A stretch of 64,000 nucleotides of DNA from Streptomyces sp. R21 (GTDB taxonomy: Bacteria; Actinomycetota; Actinomycetes; Streptomycetales; Streptomycetaceae), in assembly GCF_041051975.1 (NCBI RefSeq), contig NZ_CP163435.1, positions 7,357,001 to 7,421,000 of the forward strand. The letters run 5' to 3'. A program made the position numbers and the translations under genes. This document shows, one piece after another, positions 18,046-27,124 of the stretch (positions are counted from its first letter, which is position 1; the number at the start of each line of letters is the position of its first letter). The notes under the pieces are model-generated. The model worked only from the letters and a program-made list of their open reading frames with translations. It had not been told where the DNA came from and searched no databases.

Positions 18046-19575
18046 GTGACATATCCGGGGCCGCCTCGACCGGTTCACGTCTCCGCCACACCCCTCGCGG
18101 AACTCGCCGATCAGCTGGGCGTCGCTGAGCCGGAGACCTCGACAGACACGGTGGAGGTCACGGGCATCACCCACGACTCCCGCGCCGTACGCCCCGGTGA
18201 CGTGTACGCCGCCCTGCCCGGCGCCCGTCTGCACGGCGCCGATTTCGTGACGCAGGCCGCCGGTCTCGGCGCCGTCGCCGTGCTGACCGACCCGACGGGC
18301 GCCGAGCGCGCCGCCGCCACCGGTCTGCCCGTCCTCGTCGTGGAGAACCCGCGCGGGCGGATGGGCGAGCTGGCGGCGACGATCTACGGCCACCCGGGGC
18401 GCGACCTCCTCCAGATCGGCATCACCGGCACGTCCGGCAAGACCACGACGGCGTACCTCGTCGAGGGCGGTCTGAAGACGGTCCGTGCCACCGGGCTGAT
18501 CGGCACGGTCGAGATGCGCATCGGCGACGAGCGCATCAAGTCCGAGCGGACCACCCCCGAAGCCACCGACCTCCAGGCCCTCTTCGCGGTCATGCGCGAG
18601 CGCGGGGTGGAGGCGGTCGCCATGGAGGTCTCCAGCCACGCGCTGGTCCTCGGCCGCGTCGACGCCTGCGTCTTCGACATCGCCGTCTTCAACAACCTCA
18701 GCCCGGAACACATGGAGTTCCACTCCGACATGGAGGACTACTTCCGGGCCAAGGCACAGCTGTTCACACCGCAACGCAGCAGACTCGGCGTGGTCAACCT
18801 CGACGACGAGTACGGGCGCAGGCTCGCCAAGGAGGCCTCCGTCCCGGTCGTCACCTTCTCCGCCGAGGGCCACCCGGACGCCGACTGGCGCGCCGAGGAC
18901 GTCGAAGTCGGGCCCATGGACTCGACGTTCACCGTGCTCGGCCCCAAGGGGCAGCGGATCACCGCCAGGTCGCCGCTCGCGGGCCCCTTCAACGTCGCCA
19001 ACACGCTCGCCGCGGTCGTCGCCCTCGCGGAGGCCGGGCTCGACCCGCAGGCCGCCGCCGACGGCATCGCCGCCGTGCCGGGCGTGCCGGGCCGCCTGGA
19101 GCGCGTGGACGCCGGACAGCCCTACCTCGCGGTCGTGGACTACGCCCACAAGACGGACGCCGTCGAATCGGTCCTGCGCGCGCTGCGCAAGGTCACCGAG
19201 GGCCGGCTGCACGTCGTGCTCGGTTGCGGCGGCGACCGGGACACCACCAAGCGGAAGCCGATGGGCGCCGCCGTGGCGCGCCTGGCCGACACCGCCGTAC
19301 TGACATCGGACAACCCCCGCTCCGAGGACCCCCTCGCGATCCTCGCGACGATGCTCGCGGGCGCCGCCGAGGTGCCGGCGCACGAGCGCGGCGAGGTCCA
19401 GGTCTTCGAGGACCGGGCCGCCGCCATCGCCGCCGCCGTCGCCCGCGCCCAGCCCGGCGACACCGTGCTGATCGCCGGCAAGGGCCACGAGCAGGGGCAG
19501 GACATCGCCGGGGTGGTGCGTCCCTTCGACGACCGCCAGGTGCTTCGCGAAGCTATCCAGAAGACCCAGGGATGA
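18046..19575 (+). CDS. murE: UDP-MurNAc-tripeptide synthetase MurE
   Basis: 509 residues from GTG 18046 (MTYPGPPRPVHVSATPL). It adds the diamino acid to UDP-MurNAc-L-Ala-D-Glu in the cytoplasm. The ATP loop is GITGTSGKTTTAYL, the conserved mid-domain motif is NLSPEHMEFH, and the substrate-selecting motif DNPRSEDP is the diaminopimelate type. Streptomyces walls contain LL-DAP, so that isomer is inferred here. Earlier in-frame starts exist (17872, 17911, 18001), but the preceding residues are Gly/Pro-rich and unlike MurE. AGAAGGG lies upstream of the chosen start. murF follows after 4 bases. Confidence 0.92.
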   Translation: MTYPGPPRPVHVSATPLAELADQLGVAEPETSTDTVEVTGITHDSRAVRPGDVYAALPGARLHGADFVTQAAGLGAVAVLTDPTGAERAAATGLPVLVVENPRGRMGELAATIYGHPGRDLLQIGITGTSGKTTTAYLVEGGLKTVRATGLIGTVEMRIGDERIKSERTTPEATDLQALFAVMRERGVEAVAMEVSSHALVLGRVDACVFDIAVFNNLSPEHMEFHSDMEDYFRAKAQLFTPQRSRLGVVNLDDEYGRRLAKEASVPVVTFSAEGHPDADWRAEDVEVGPMDSTFTVLGPKGQRITARSPLAGPFNVANTLAAVVALAEAGLDPQAAADGIAAVPGVPGRLERVDAGQPYLAVVDYAHKTDAVESVLRALRKVTEGRLHVVLGCGGDRDTTKRKPMGAAVARLADTAVLTSDNPRSEDPLAILATMLAGAAEVPAHERGEVQVFEDRAAAIAAAVARAQPGDTVLIAGKGHEQGQDIAGVVRPFDDRQVLREAIQKTQG

Positions 19576-19579
19576 ACTT

Positions 19580-20986
19580 GTGATCGCCCTCTCTCTCGCC
19601 GAGATCGCCTCAGTCGTCGGCGGGCAGACGTACGACATACCGGATCCGGCGGTTCAGGTCACCGGACCGGTCGTCAGGGACTCCCGTGAAGTGGAGTCCG
19701 GCAGCCTCTTCGTCGCCTTCGTCGGCGAGCGCGTGGACGGCCACGACTTCGCAACTGCGGTCGTCGACGCGGGCGCGGTCGCCGTCCTGGCGTCCCGTCC
19801 CGTGGGTGTGCCCGCGATCGTCGTGGACGACGTGCAGAGGGCGCTCGGCGCCCTCGCGCGCCATGTCGTCGAGCGGCTCGGCGCGACCCTCGTGGCGCTC
19901 ACCGGCTCGGCGGGCAAGACCAGCACCAAGGACCTGATCGCCCAGGTGCTGCGGCGCAAGGCGCCCACTGTGTTCACGCCGGGCTCGCTCAACAACGAGA
20001 TCGGGCTGCCGCTCACCGCGCTGAGCGCCACCGAGGAGACGAAGTTCCTCGTGCTGGAGATGGGTGCCCGCGGAATCGGCCACATCCGCTACCTCACGGA
20101 TCTGACGCCCCCGAGGATCGGCCTCGTCCTCAACGTCGGCACCGCCCACATCGGCGAGTTCGGCGGCCGTGAGCAGATCGCGCAAGCGAAGGGCGAACTC
20201 GTCGAGGGCCTGCCCGAGAACGGCGCAGCGATCCTCAACGGCGACGATCCCCTCGTACGGGCCATGGCGTCCCGTACGAAGGCGAAGGTGATTCTTTTCG
20301 GCGAGAGCGACGAAGCGGACGTACGCGCCGAGAACGTCCGACTCACGGACAGCGGACAGCCTTCCTTCAGGCTTCACACACCCTCCGGGTGCAGTGACGT
20401 GACCATGCGCCTGTACGGTGAGCACCACGTGTCGAACGCGCTCGCCGCGGCCGCCGTCGCCCATGAGCTGGGCATGTCCGCAGACGAGATCGCCCTCGGG
20501 CTCTCCGAGGCGGGCTCCCTCTCCCGCTGGCGGATGGAGGTCACCGAGCGCCCGGACGGCGTGACGGTCGTCAACGACGCCTACAACGCGAACCCCGAGT
20601 CCATGCGAGCCGCCCTGCGCGCGCTCGCGGCGATGGGCAAGGGGCGGCGGACCTGGGCGGTGCTCGGTCAGATGGCCGAGCTCGGGGACGAGGCGCTCGC
20701 CGAGCACGACGCGGTCGGACGGCTCGCCGTCCGGCTCAACGTCAGCAAGCTCGTCGCGGTCGGGGGCAGGGAAGCGTCCTGGCTCCAACTGGGCGCATAT
20801 AACGAGGGTTCGTGGGGTGAGGAGTCGGTGCACGTGTCCGACGCACAGGCGGCTGTCGACCTGTTGCGCAGCGAGCTGCGCCCAGGGGACGTCGTTCTCG
20901 TGAAGGCGTCCCGGTCGGTCGGGCTGGAGAGTGTCGCGCAGGCGCTGCTCGAAACCGGTGCCGAGGGTGAGGTTGCCGCCCGATGA
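19580..20986 (+). CDS. murF: UDP-MurNAc-pentapeptide synthetase MurF
   Basis: 468 residues. It ligates D-Ala-D-Ala to the tripeptide precursor. The N-terminal domain starts IALSLAEIASVVGG with RDSREVESGSLFVAF. The ATP loop is ALTGSAGKTSTKDLI, with NNEIGLPLT and EMGARGIGHI after it and VVNDAYNANPESMRAAL as the MurF-specific motif. GTG 19580 follows the murE stop by 4 bases and its stop overlaps the mraY start. All are hallmarks of the tightly coupled Mur ligase block. Confidence 0.95.
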   Translation: MIALSLAEIASVVGGQTYDIPDPAVQVTGPVVRDSREVESGSLFVAFVGERVDGHDFATAVVDAGAVAVLASRPVGVPAIVVDDVQRALGALARHVVERLGATLVALTGSAGKTSTKDLIAQVLRRKAPTVFTPGSLNNEIGLPLTALSATEETKFLVLEMGARGIGHIRYLTDLTPPRIGLVLNVGTAHIGEFGGREQIAQAKGELVEGLPENGAAILNGDDPLVRAMASRTKAKVILFGESDEADVRAENVRLTDSGQPSFRLHTPSGCSDVTMRLYGEHHVSNALAAAAVAHELGMSADEIALGLSEAGSLSRWRMEVTERPDGVTVVNDAYNANPESMRAALRALAAMGKGRRTWAVLGQMAELGDEALAEHDAVGRLAVRLNVSKLVAVGGREASWLQLGAYNEGSWGEESVHVSDAQAAVDLLRSELRPGDVVLVKASRSVGLESVAQALLETGAEGEVAAR

Positions 20987-22056
20987 TGAAGCAGATCCTG
21001 TTCGCAGGAGTCATTGGCCTCTTCCTGACCCTGGTCGGCACACCGCTGCTGATCAAGTTCCTGGCCCGCAAGGGCTATGGCCAGTACATCCGCGACGACG
21101 GCCCGCGCGAGCACCACAGCAAGCGCGGTACACCGACCATGGGCGGTATCGCCTTCATCCTCGCGACGATCATCGCGTACTTCGCGTCCAAGGTGATCAC
21201 GGGTTACGCGCCGACCTTCTCGGGTCTGCTGGTGCTCGGCCTGATGGCGGGCATGGGCCTGGTCGGCTTCCTGGACGACTACATCAAGATCGTCAAGCGG
21301 CGCTCGCTCGGTCTGCGGGCCAAGGCGAAGATGGCCGGACAGCTGATCGGCGGTATCGCCTTCGCGGTGCTGGCCCTGCAGTTCGCCGACAGCCGCGGCA
21401 ACACCCCGGCCTCCACGAAGCTCTCCTTCGTGCAGGACTTCGGCTGGTCGATCGGCCCGGTGCTGTTCGTCGTCTGGGCGCTGTTCATGATCCTCGCGAT
21501 GTCGAACGGCGTGAACCTGACGGACGGTCTGGACGGCCTCGCCACCGGCGCCGCCACGATGGTCTTCGGCGCGTACACGTTCATCGGTGTCTGGCAGTTC
21601 CAGGAGTCCTGCGCCAACGCGCAGACCCTGACCAACCCGGCCGCCTGTTACGAGGTACGAGATCCGCTCGACCTCGCGGTGGTCGCCTCCGCGCTCATGG
21701 GTGCCTGCTTCGGCTTCCTGTGGTGGAACACCTCGCCCGCGAAGATCTTCATGGGTGACACCGGTTCGCTGGCCCTGGGCGGCGCGCTCGCCGGCCTCGC
21801 GATCTGCTCCCGCACGGAGATCCTGGTCGCCCTGCTCGGCGGCCTCTTCGTCCTCATCACCATGTCGGTGGTCATCCAGGTCGGCTCCTTCAAGCTGACC
21901 GGGAAGCGCGTCTTCCGCATGGCGCCACTCCAGCACCACTTCGAACTAAAGGGGTGGTCCGAAGTCCTTGTCGTGGTCCGCTTCTGGATCATCCAGGGCA
22001 TGTGCGTGATCGTCGGACTCGGTCTCTTCTACGCAGGATGGGCAGCCGACAAGTGA
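20983..22056 (+). CDS. mraY: phospho-MurNAc-pentapeptide translocase MraY
   Basis: 357 residues with about ten membrane helices. It transfers phospho-MurNAc-pentapeptide to undecaprenyl phosphate, making lipid I. Conserved features are RDDGPREHHSKRGTPTMGGI, FLDDYIKIVKRRSLGL (the Asp-Asp catalytic pair), NLTDGLDGLATG and the Mg/nucleoside site FMGDTGSLALGGALAGLA. The family ending APLQHHFELKGWSE is present. The ATG at 20983 overlaps the murF stop by 4 bases. Its own stop overlaps the murD start. Confidence 0.96.
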   Translation: MMKQILFAGVIGLFLTLVGTPLLIKFLARKGYGQYIRDDGPREHHSKRGTPTMGGIAFILATIIAYFASKVITGYAPTFSGLLVLGLMAGMGLVGFLDDYIKIVKRRSLGLRAKAKMAGQLIGGIAFAVLALQFADSRGNTPASTKLSFVQDFGWSIGPVLFVVWALFMILAMSNGVNLTDGLDGLATGAATMVFGAYTFIGVWQFQESCANAQTLTNPAACYEVRDPLDLAVVASALMGACFGFLWWNTSPAKIFMGDTGSLALGGALAGLAICSRTEILVALLGGLFVLITMSVVIQVGSFKLTGKRVFRMAPLQHHFELKGWSEVLVVVRFWIIQGMCVIVGLGLFYAGWAADK

Positions 22057-23465
22057 CCAACTGGCAGGGCAAGCACGTCACCGTCGCCGGGCTCGGCGTC
22101 TCCGGGATCCCGGCGGCCAAGGTGCTGCACGGGCTCGGCGCTCTCGTCACGGTCGTCAACGACGGCGACGACGAGCGCTCCCGGGCGCAGGCCGCCGAAC
22201 TGGAGGCGCTCGGCGTCACCGTGCGCCTCGGTGACGGCGCGACCCTGCCGGAAGGCACCGAGCTCATCGTCACCGCGCCCGGCTGGAAGCCGGACAAGCC
22301 GCTGTTCACCGCGGCCGCCGAGGCGGGCGTCCCCCTCTGGGGCGACGTCGAACTGGCCTGGCGGCTGCGCGGTCCCGATGCCGCCCCCTGGCTCGCGGTC
22401 ACCGGAACCAACGGCAAGACCACGACCGTGCAGATGCTCGCCTCGATCCTGAAGGCGGCGGGACTGCGCACGGCGGCCGTCGGCAACATCGGGGTCTCGC
22501 TGCTGGACGCGGTGCTCGGGGACGAGGAGTACGACGTCCTCGCGGTGGAGCTGTCCAGCTACCAGCTGCACTGGGCGCCGTCCCTGCGCGCGCATTCGGC
22601 CGCCGTCCTCAACCTCGCCCCCGACCACCTCGACTGGCACGGCTCCATGGAGGCGTACGCCGCCGACAAGGGCCGCATCTACGAGGGCAATCGGGTCGCC
22701 TGCGTCTACAACGTGGCCGACAAGGCCACCGAGGACCTGGTGCGCGAGGCGGACGTGGAGGAGGGCTGCCGCGCGATCGGCTTCACGCTCGCCGCGCCGG
22801 CGCCGTCCCAACTCGGTGTCGTGGACGGCATCCTCGTCGACCGCGCCTTCGTCGAGAACCGGCAGAAGAACGCCCAGGAGCTCGCCGACGTCTCCGACGT
22901 CAATCCACCCGCCCCGCACAACGTCGCCAACGCCCTTGCGGCGGCGGCCCTCGCGCGGGCCTTCGGGGTGCCTCCCCAGGCCGTACGGGAAGGGCTGCGG
23001 GCCTTCCGCCCGGACGCGCACCGCATCGCGCACGTCGCCGACGTGGACGGCGTGGCGTACATCGACGACTCCAAGGCCACCAACACCCATGCGGCGGAAG
23101 CCTCGTTGGCGGCCTACGAGTCGATCGTGTGGGTCGCGGGCGGGCTCGCCAAGGGCGCGACCTTCGACGAGCTGGTCGCCAAGTCGGCAAAGCGACTTCG
23201 GGGTGCCGTGCTGATCGGTGCCGACCGTGCGCTGATCCGCGAAGCACTCGCGCGACACGCGCCGGAAGTACCGGTCGTCGACCTCGACCGGACCGACACT
23301 GGGGCGATGCTCGCGGCCGTTCAGGAGGCCGCACGGCTCTCCGAGCCGGGGGACACCGTTCTGCTGGCGCCGGCCTGTGCGTCCATGGACATGTTCACCA
23401 ACTACAACAAGCGCGGCGACGCTTTCGCGGAGGCGGTTCGCGAACTCGGCGCCGCGAGCGCCTGA
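22053..23465 (+). CDS. murD: UDP-MurNAc-L-alanine:D-glutamate ligase MurD
   Basis: 470 residues from GTG 22053 (MTNWQGKHVTVAGLGVSGIPAAK). The start overlaps the mraY stop by 4 bases, and an ATG 15 bases earlier (22038) is possible but less likely. The ATP loop is AVTGTNGKTTTVQML, the conserved His/Asp segment is NLAPDHLDWHGSMEAY, and the C-terminal domain carries DDSKATNTHAAEASL and LLAPACASMDMF. It adds D-Glu to UDP-MurNAc-L-Ala. A 110-base gap to ftsW follows. Confidence 0.95.
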   Translation: MTNWQGKHVTVAGLGVSGIPAAKVLHGLGALVTVVNDGDDERSRAQAAELEALGVTVRLGDGATLPEGTELIVTAPGWKPDKPLFTAAAEAGVPLWGDVELAWRLRGPDAAPWLAVTGTNGKTTTVQMLASILKAAGLRTAAVGNIGVSLLDAVLGDEEYDVLAVELSSYQLHWAPSLRAHSAAVLNLAPDHLDWHGSMEAYAADKGRIYEGNRVACVYNVADKATEDLVREADVEEGCRAIGFTLAAPAPSQLGVVDGILVDRAFVENRQKNAQELADVSDVNPPAPHNVANALAAAALARAFGVPPQAVREGLRAFRPDAHRIAHVADVDGVAYIDDSKATNTHAAEASLAAYESIVWVAGGLAKGATFDELVAKSAKRLRGAVLIGADRALIREALARHAPEVPVVDLDRTDTGAMLAAVQEAARLSEPGDTVLLAPACASMDMFTNYNKRGDAFAEAVRELGAASA

Positions 23466-23575
23466 CGGCGGATCCGGCCGGCCGGGCGCCCGGGACCCTT
23501 GGGAGCGACGCGTGACGCCATCGTGGTCGGTGCTTCGGCGACGGCTTTCCGCCGGCGACAGGGCGGGAGCAGCCG

Positions 23576-24940
23576 ATGCCCGGTAGCCGTACGGGGCGTC
23601 CTCCCGTCCAGCGCGCCCCCCGGCGCCCCGCCACCCGCCGCCCTCGCCGCGACAACCCGGTCCTACGGCTCTACAGCCGCGCTCAGAAGGCCTGGGACCG
23701 GCCGCTGACGGCGTACTACCTGGTCCTCGGCAGCAGCCTGCTGATCACCGTGCTGGGCCTGGTGATGGTCTACTCGGCCTCCCAGATCACCGCGCTGCAG
23801 ATGTCGCTGCCCGGCTCCTACTTCTTCCGCAAGCAGTTCCTCGCGGCCGCGATCGGCGGCGCGCTGCTGCTGGCGGCCTCGCGGATGCCCGTACGGCTGC
23901 ACCGGGCGCTGGCCTACCCGATGCTGGCGGGATCGGTCTTCCTGATGGTCCTGGTGCAGGTGCCGGGGATAGGGCGGGCGGTCAACGGCAACCAGAACTG
24001 GATCTCCATCGGCGGCCCCTTCCAGCTCCAGCCCAGCGAGTTCGGCAAGCTCGCGCTGGTGCTGTGGGGCGCCGACCTGCTCGCGCGCAAACAGGACAAG
24101 AACCTGCTGGCGCAGTGGAAGCACATGCTGGTGCCGATTGTTCCGGTGACGTTCATGCTGCTCGGGCTCATCATGCTCGGCGGCGACATGGGCACGGCGA
24201 TCATCCTGACCGCGATCCTGTTCGGCCTGCTGTGGCTGGCGGGCGCGCCCACCCGGCTGTTCGTCGGGGTGCTGTCGGTCGCCGCCACGCTCGGTGTGAT
24301 CCTCATCAAGACCAGCCCCAACCGAATGGCCAGGTTCGCCTGCGTCGGCGCCACCGAGCCCGGCACCGGCGCCAACTCGTGCTGGCAGGCCGTGCACGGC
24401 ATCTACGCCCTCGCCTCCGGCGGAATCTTCGGCTCCGGGCTCGGCGCGAGTGTGGAGAAATGGGGCCAACTCCCCGAGGCGCACACGGACTTCATCTTCG
24501 CCGTGACCGGGGAGGAACTGGGTCTCGCGGGGACGCTGTCGGTGCTCGCCCTCTTCGCGGCCCTAGGCTATGCGGGTATCCGCGTGGCCGGACGCACGGA
24601 GGACCCCTTCGTGAGGTACGCAGCGGGAGGCGTGACCACCTGGATCACGGCCCAGGCCGTGATCAACATCGGTGCGGTGCTCGGCCTGCTGCCGATCGCC
24701 GGAGTCCCGCTCCCGCTGTTCTCCTACGGGGGTTCCGCCCTGCTGCCGACCATGTTCGCCATCGGGCTGCTGATCGCCTTCGCGCGCGACGAGCCCGCGG
24801 CGCGGGCCGCGCTTGCCATGCGGCAACCCCGCTTTGGTAGAAAGCGTGCTGCGGTGAGAGGCTCCGCGGGGGCCGCGGGGCCTCGGAGATGGAACACGAT
24901 GCGACGGCGTGCCGCGGCGCGCTCGTCCGGAGAGCGGTGA
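23576..24940 (+). CDS. ftsW: septal SEDS glycosyltransferase FtsW
   Basis: 454 residues with ten membrane helices. It polymerises lipid II at the septum together with FtsI. Recognisable SEDS segments are GLVMVYSASQITALQ, ISIGGPFQLQPSEFGKLALVLWGADLLA, GGDMGTAIIL, LPEAHTDFIFAVTGEELGLAG and the ending PLPLFSYGGSALLPTM. A 30-residue Arg/Pro-rich head and a basic tail of about 50 residues flank the core. ATG 23576 is preceded by GGGAG. The position between murD and murG is standard. Confidence 0.95.
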   Translation: MPGSRTGRPPVQRAPRRPATRRPRRDNPVLRLYSRAQKAWDRPLTAYYLVLGSSLLITVLGLVMVYSASQITALQMSLPGSYFFRKQFLAAAIGGALLLAASRMPVRLHRALAYPMLAGSVFLMVLVQVPGIGRAVNGNQNWISIGGPFQLQPSEFGKLALVLWGADLLARKQDKNLLAQWKHMLVPIVPVTFMLLGLIMLGGDMGTAIILTAILFGLLWLAGAPTRLFVGVLSVAATLGVILIKTSPNRMARFACVGATEPGTGANSCWQAVHGIYALASGGIFGSGLGASVEKWGQLPEAHTDFIFAVTGEELGLAGTLSVLALFAALGYAGIRVAGRTEDPFVRYAAGGVTTWITAQAVINIGAVLGLLPIAGVPLPLFSYGGSALLPTMFAIGLLIAFARDEPAARAALAMRQPRFGRKRAAVRGSAGAAGPRRWNTMRRRAAARSSGER

Positions 24941-24946
24941 ATTTCG

Positions 24947-26038
24947 GTGCATGTCGTACTCGCCGGTGGGGGGACCGCCGGCCACATCGAGCCCGCGCTC
25001 GCCCTCGCGGACGCCCTGCGCAGGCAGGACCCGACCGTGGGGATCACGGCACTGGGCACGGAGAAGGGGCTTGAGACCCGGCTCGTACCGGAGCGGGGCT
25101 ACGAACTCGCGCTGATCCCCGCCGTACCGCTGCCACGCAAGCCCACCCCCGAGCTGATCACCGTCCCCGGGCGGCTGCGCGGCACGATCAAGGCGGCCGA
25201 GCAGATCCTGGAGCGCACCAAGGCGGACGCGGTCGTCGGCTTCGGCGGCTACGTCGCCCTGCCCGGCTACCTCGCGGCCAAGCGCCTCGGCGTGCCGATC
25301 GTCATCCACGAGGCCAACGCGCGGCCGGGCCTGGCCAACAAGATCGGTTCGCGGTACGCCGCCCGGGTCGCCGTCTCCACCCCGGACAGCAAGCTGCGCG
25401 ACGCCCGCTACATCGGCATCCCGCTGCGCCGGACCATCGCCACCCTCGACCGGGCCGCCGTACGCCCCGAGGCCCGCGCCGCCTTCGGGCTCGACCCCGC
25501 GCTGCCGACCCTGCTGGTCTCCGGCGGCTCGCAGGGCGCCCGCCGCCTCAACGAGGTGGTCCAGCAGGTCGCCCCGCTGCTCCAGCAGGCCGGCATCCAG
25601 ATCCTGCACGCGGTCGGCCCGAAGAACGAACTGCCGCACGTCCAGCAGATGCCGGGGATGCCCCCGTACATCCCGGTACCGTACGTGGACCGGATGGACC
25701 TCGCGTACGCCGCGGCCGACATGATGCTCTGCCGCGCGGGCGCGATGACCGTCGCCGAACTCTCCGCCGTCGGGCTCCCGGCCGCCTACGTCCCGCTGCC
25801 CATCGGCAACGGCGAACAGCGGCTGAACGCCCAGCCGGTGGTCAAGGCCGGCGGCGGACTGCTCGTCGACGACGCGGAACTGACGACCCAGTGGGTCATG
25901 AACAACGTCCTGCCCGTGCTCGCCGACCCGCACCGGCTGTACGAGATGTCCCGCGCCGCCAGCGAGTTCGGCCGCCGGGACGCCGACGACCTGCTCGTCG
26001 GCATGGTGTACGAGGCGATCGCCGCACGGCACCGTTAG
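24947..26038 (+). CDS. murG: lipid II synthase MurG
   Basis: 363 residues, the GT-B glycosyltransferase that adds GlcNAc to lipid I on the inner membrane face. It begins MHVVLAGGGTAGHIEPALAL, which contains the first G loop. GFGGYVALPGYLAAKRLGVP and the VIHEANARPGLANK donor-adjacent segment follow. The C-terminal domain shows LLVSGGSQGARRLN and CRAGAMTVAELSAVGLPAAY with the conserved Glu near IGNGEQRLNA. GTG 24947 starts exactly at the first beta-strand and lies 6 bases after ftsW. murC, which follows murG in many actinobacteria, is missing here. Confidence 0.96.
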   Translation: MHVVLAGGGTAGHIEPALALADALRRQDPTVGITALGTEKGLETRLVPERGYELALIPAVPLPRKPTPELITVPGRLRGTIKAAEQILERTKADAVVGFGGYVALPGYLAAKRLGVPIVIHEANARPGLANKIGSRYAARVAVSTPDSKLRDARYIGIPLRRTIATLDRAAVRPEARAAFGLDPALPTLLVSGGSQGARRLNEVVQQVAPLLQQAGIQILHAVGPKNELPHVQQMPGMPPYIPVPYVDRMDLAYAAADMMLCRAGAMTVAELSAVGLPAAYVPLPIGNGEQRLNAQPVVKAGGGLLVDDAELTTQWVMNNVLPVLADPHRLYEMSRAASEFGRRDADDLLVGMVYEAIAARHR

Positions 26039-26063
26039 GGACGCACCAGGAAAGGCAGGAAGC

Positions 26064-26849
26064 GTGGCCGGACCCACCACCGCCGAGCGCGGCGAACGGC
26101 AGAAGCTGGAGTCCGGCCCGCCCCGGCCGCCCCGTCTGGGGTGGCCGCCCCGCCCTCGTACGCTCGTCGTCCTGCTCGTCGCGGTGGTGCTGCTCGGGGC
26201 CGGCATCACCTGGCTGCTCTACGGTTCGAAGTGGCTGCGCGTGGAGCACGTATCCGCTTCCGGGATGCGGGTTCTGACGGCGCAGCAGGTGCTGGAAGCA
26301 GCCGATGTGCCCGTCGGATCCCCGCTCATTTCCGTCGACACCGACGCCATTGAGGCACGACTGCGCCGGAAATTGCCCCGAATTGACTCGGTTGACGTCG
26401 TCCGTTCCTGGCCGCACGGAATCGGGCTGAAAGTGACTGAACGCACTCCGGTTCTGGTGGTCGAAAAAGACGCAAAGTTTGTCGAAGTGGACGCCAAGGG
26501 CGTGCGATTCGCCACGGTTTCGGAGGCCCCGAAGGGCGTGCCCACTCTGGAATTGGCGGTGTCCCACTCGACCGGCCTGCGCCGCTTCCCGATCAGCCGT
26601 CTGGTGCGCGAGGCCGTGGGGGTCGCCGGTGACATTCCGGCCGCCGCCGCTCGCGACACCCGGGTCGTCAAGGTGCGTTCGTACGACTCCATCTCGCTGG
26701 AGTTGAAGGGCGGTCGAACCGTCGCGTGGGGAAGCGGCGAGAAGGGCAGGCTGAAGGCCCGGACGCTCACCGCTCTCATGAAAGCCGCTCCCGAGGCGCG
26801 GCACTTCGACGTGAGTGTTCCCACCGCCCCTGCGTCATCGGGGAGTTGA
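26064..26849 (+). CDS. ftsQ: cell division protein FtsQ
   Basis: 261 residues, bitopic. The cytoplasmic tail (1-33) is followed by a membrane helix (about 34-52, LVVLLVAVVLLGAGITWLLY). The POTRA domain reads WLRVEHVSASGMRVLTAQQV with VPVGSPLISVDTDAIEARL. The beta domain contains VVRSWPHGIGLKVTERTPVL and the family motif VEVDAKGVRF. It recruits FtsL and DivIC. GTG 26064 is preceded by AGGAAGC and lies 25 bases after murG. Codon third positions in bases 26310-26560 are noticeably richer in A/T than in its neighbours. Confidence 0.93.
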   Translation: MAGPTTAERGERQKLESGPPRPPRLGWPPRPRTLVVLLVAVVLLGAGITWLLYGSKWLRVEHVSASGMRVLTAQQVLEAADVPVGSPLISVDTDAIEARLRRKLPRIDSVDVVRSWPHGIGLKVTERTPVLVVEKDAKFVEVDAKGVRFATVSEAPKGVPTLELAVSHSTGLRRFPISRLVREAVGVAGDIPAAAARDTRVVKVRSYDSISLELKGGRTVAWGSGEKGRLKARTLTALMKAAPEARHFDVSVPTAPASSGS

Positions 26850-27124
26850 CGCACATCAGCGCAGGCCAGCACCCTGGTTGGGCAGCGCTACGGCTGATCA
26901 CATAGGGTGAAAAGAAAAACGGGAGGTTCGGCGTGTTCGTTGAACGTGCGCCACTTGTCGACTTAGTGTCCTGTTCGGAAGAGTCCAAGGAACAGACACA
27001 CTGGTAACCCTAAACTTCAGCGTTAGGGTTCGGGTCGGCGTTCGGACCGTCCCATTCGGCATCAGTCGTCGGATCGCGAACGTGCGAGGCGACGACACGT
27101 AACTCGAGGCGAGAGGCCTTCGAC
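26850..27124 (+). promoter_or_regulatory. ftsZ leader/promoter region with inverted repeats and GACAC boxes
   Basis: The 275 bases between ftsQ and ftsZ are unusually A/T-rich for this genome. In Streptomyces coelicolor this interval carries several ftsZ promoters, one of them sporulation-controlled. Here I see AACCCTAA (27006-27013) facing TTAGGGTT (27023-27030), CTGTTC (26971-26976) facing GAACAG (26990-26995), and two opposed GACAC pentamers (26966-26970 on the minus strand, 26995-26999 on the plus strand). GACAC is the core recognised by the sporulation regulator WhiA. Exact start points cannot be set from sequence. Confidence 0.7.
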
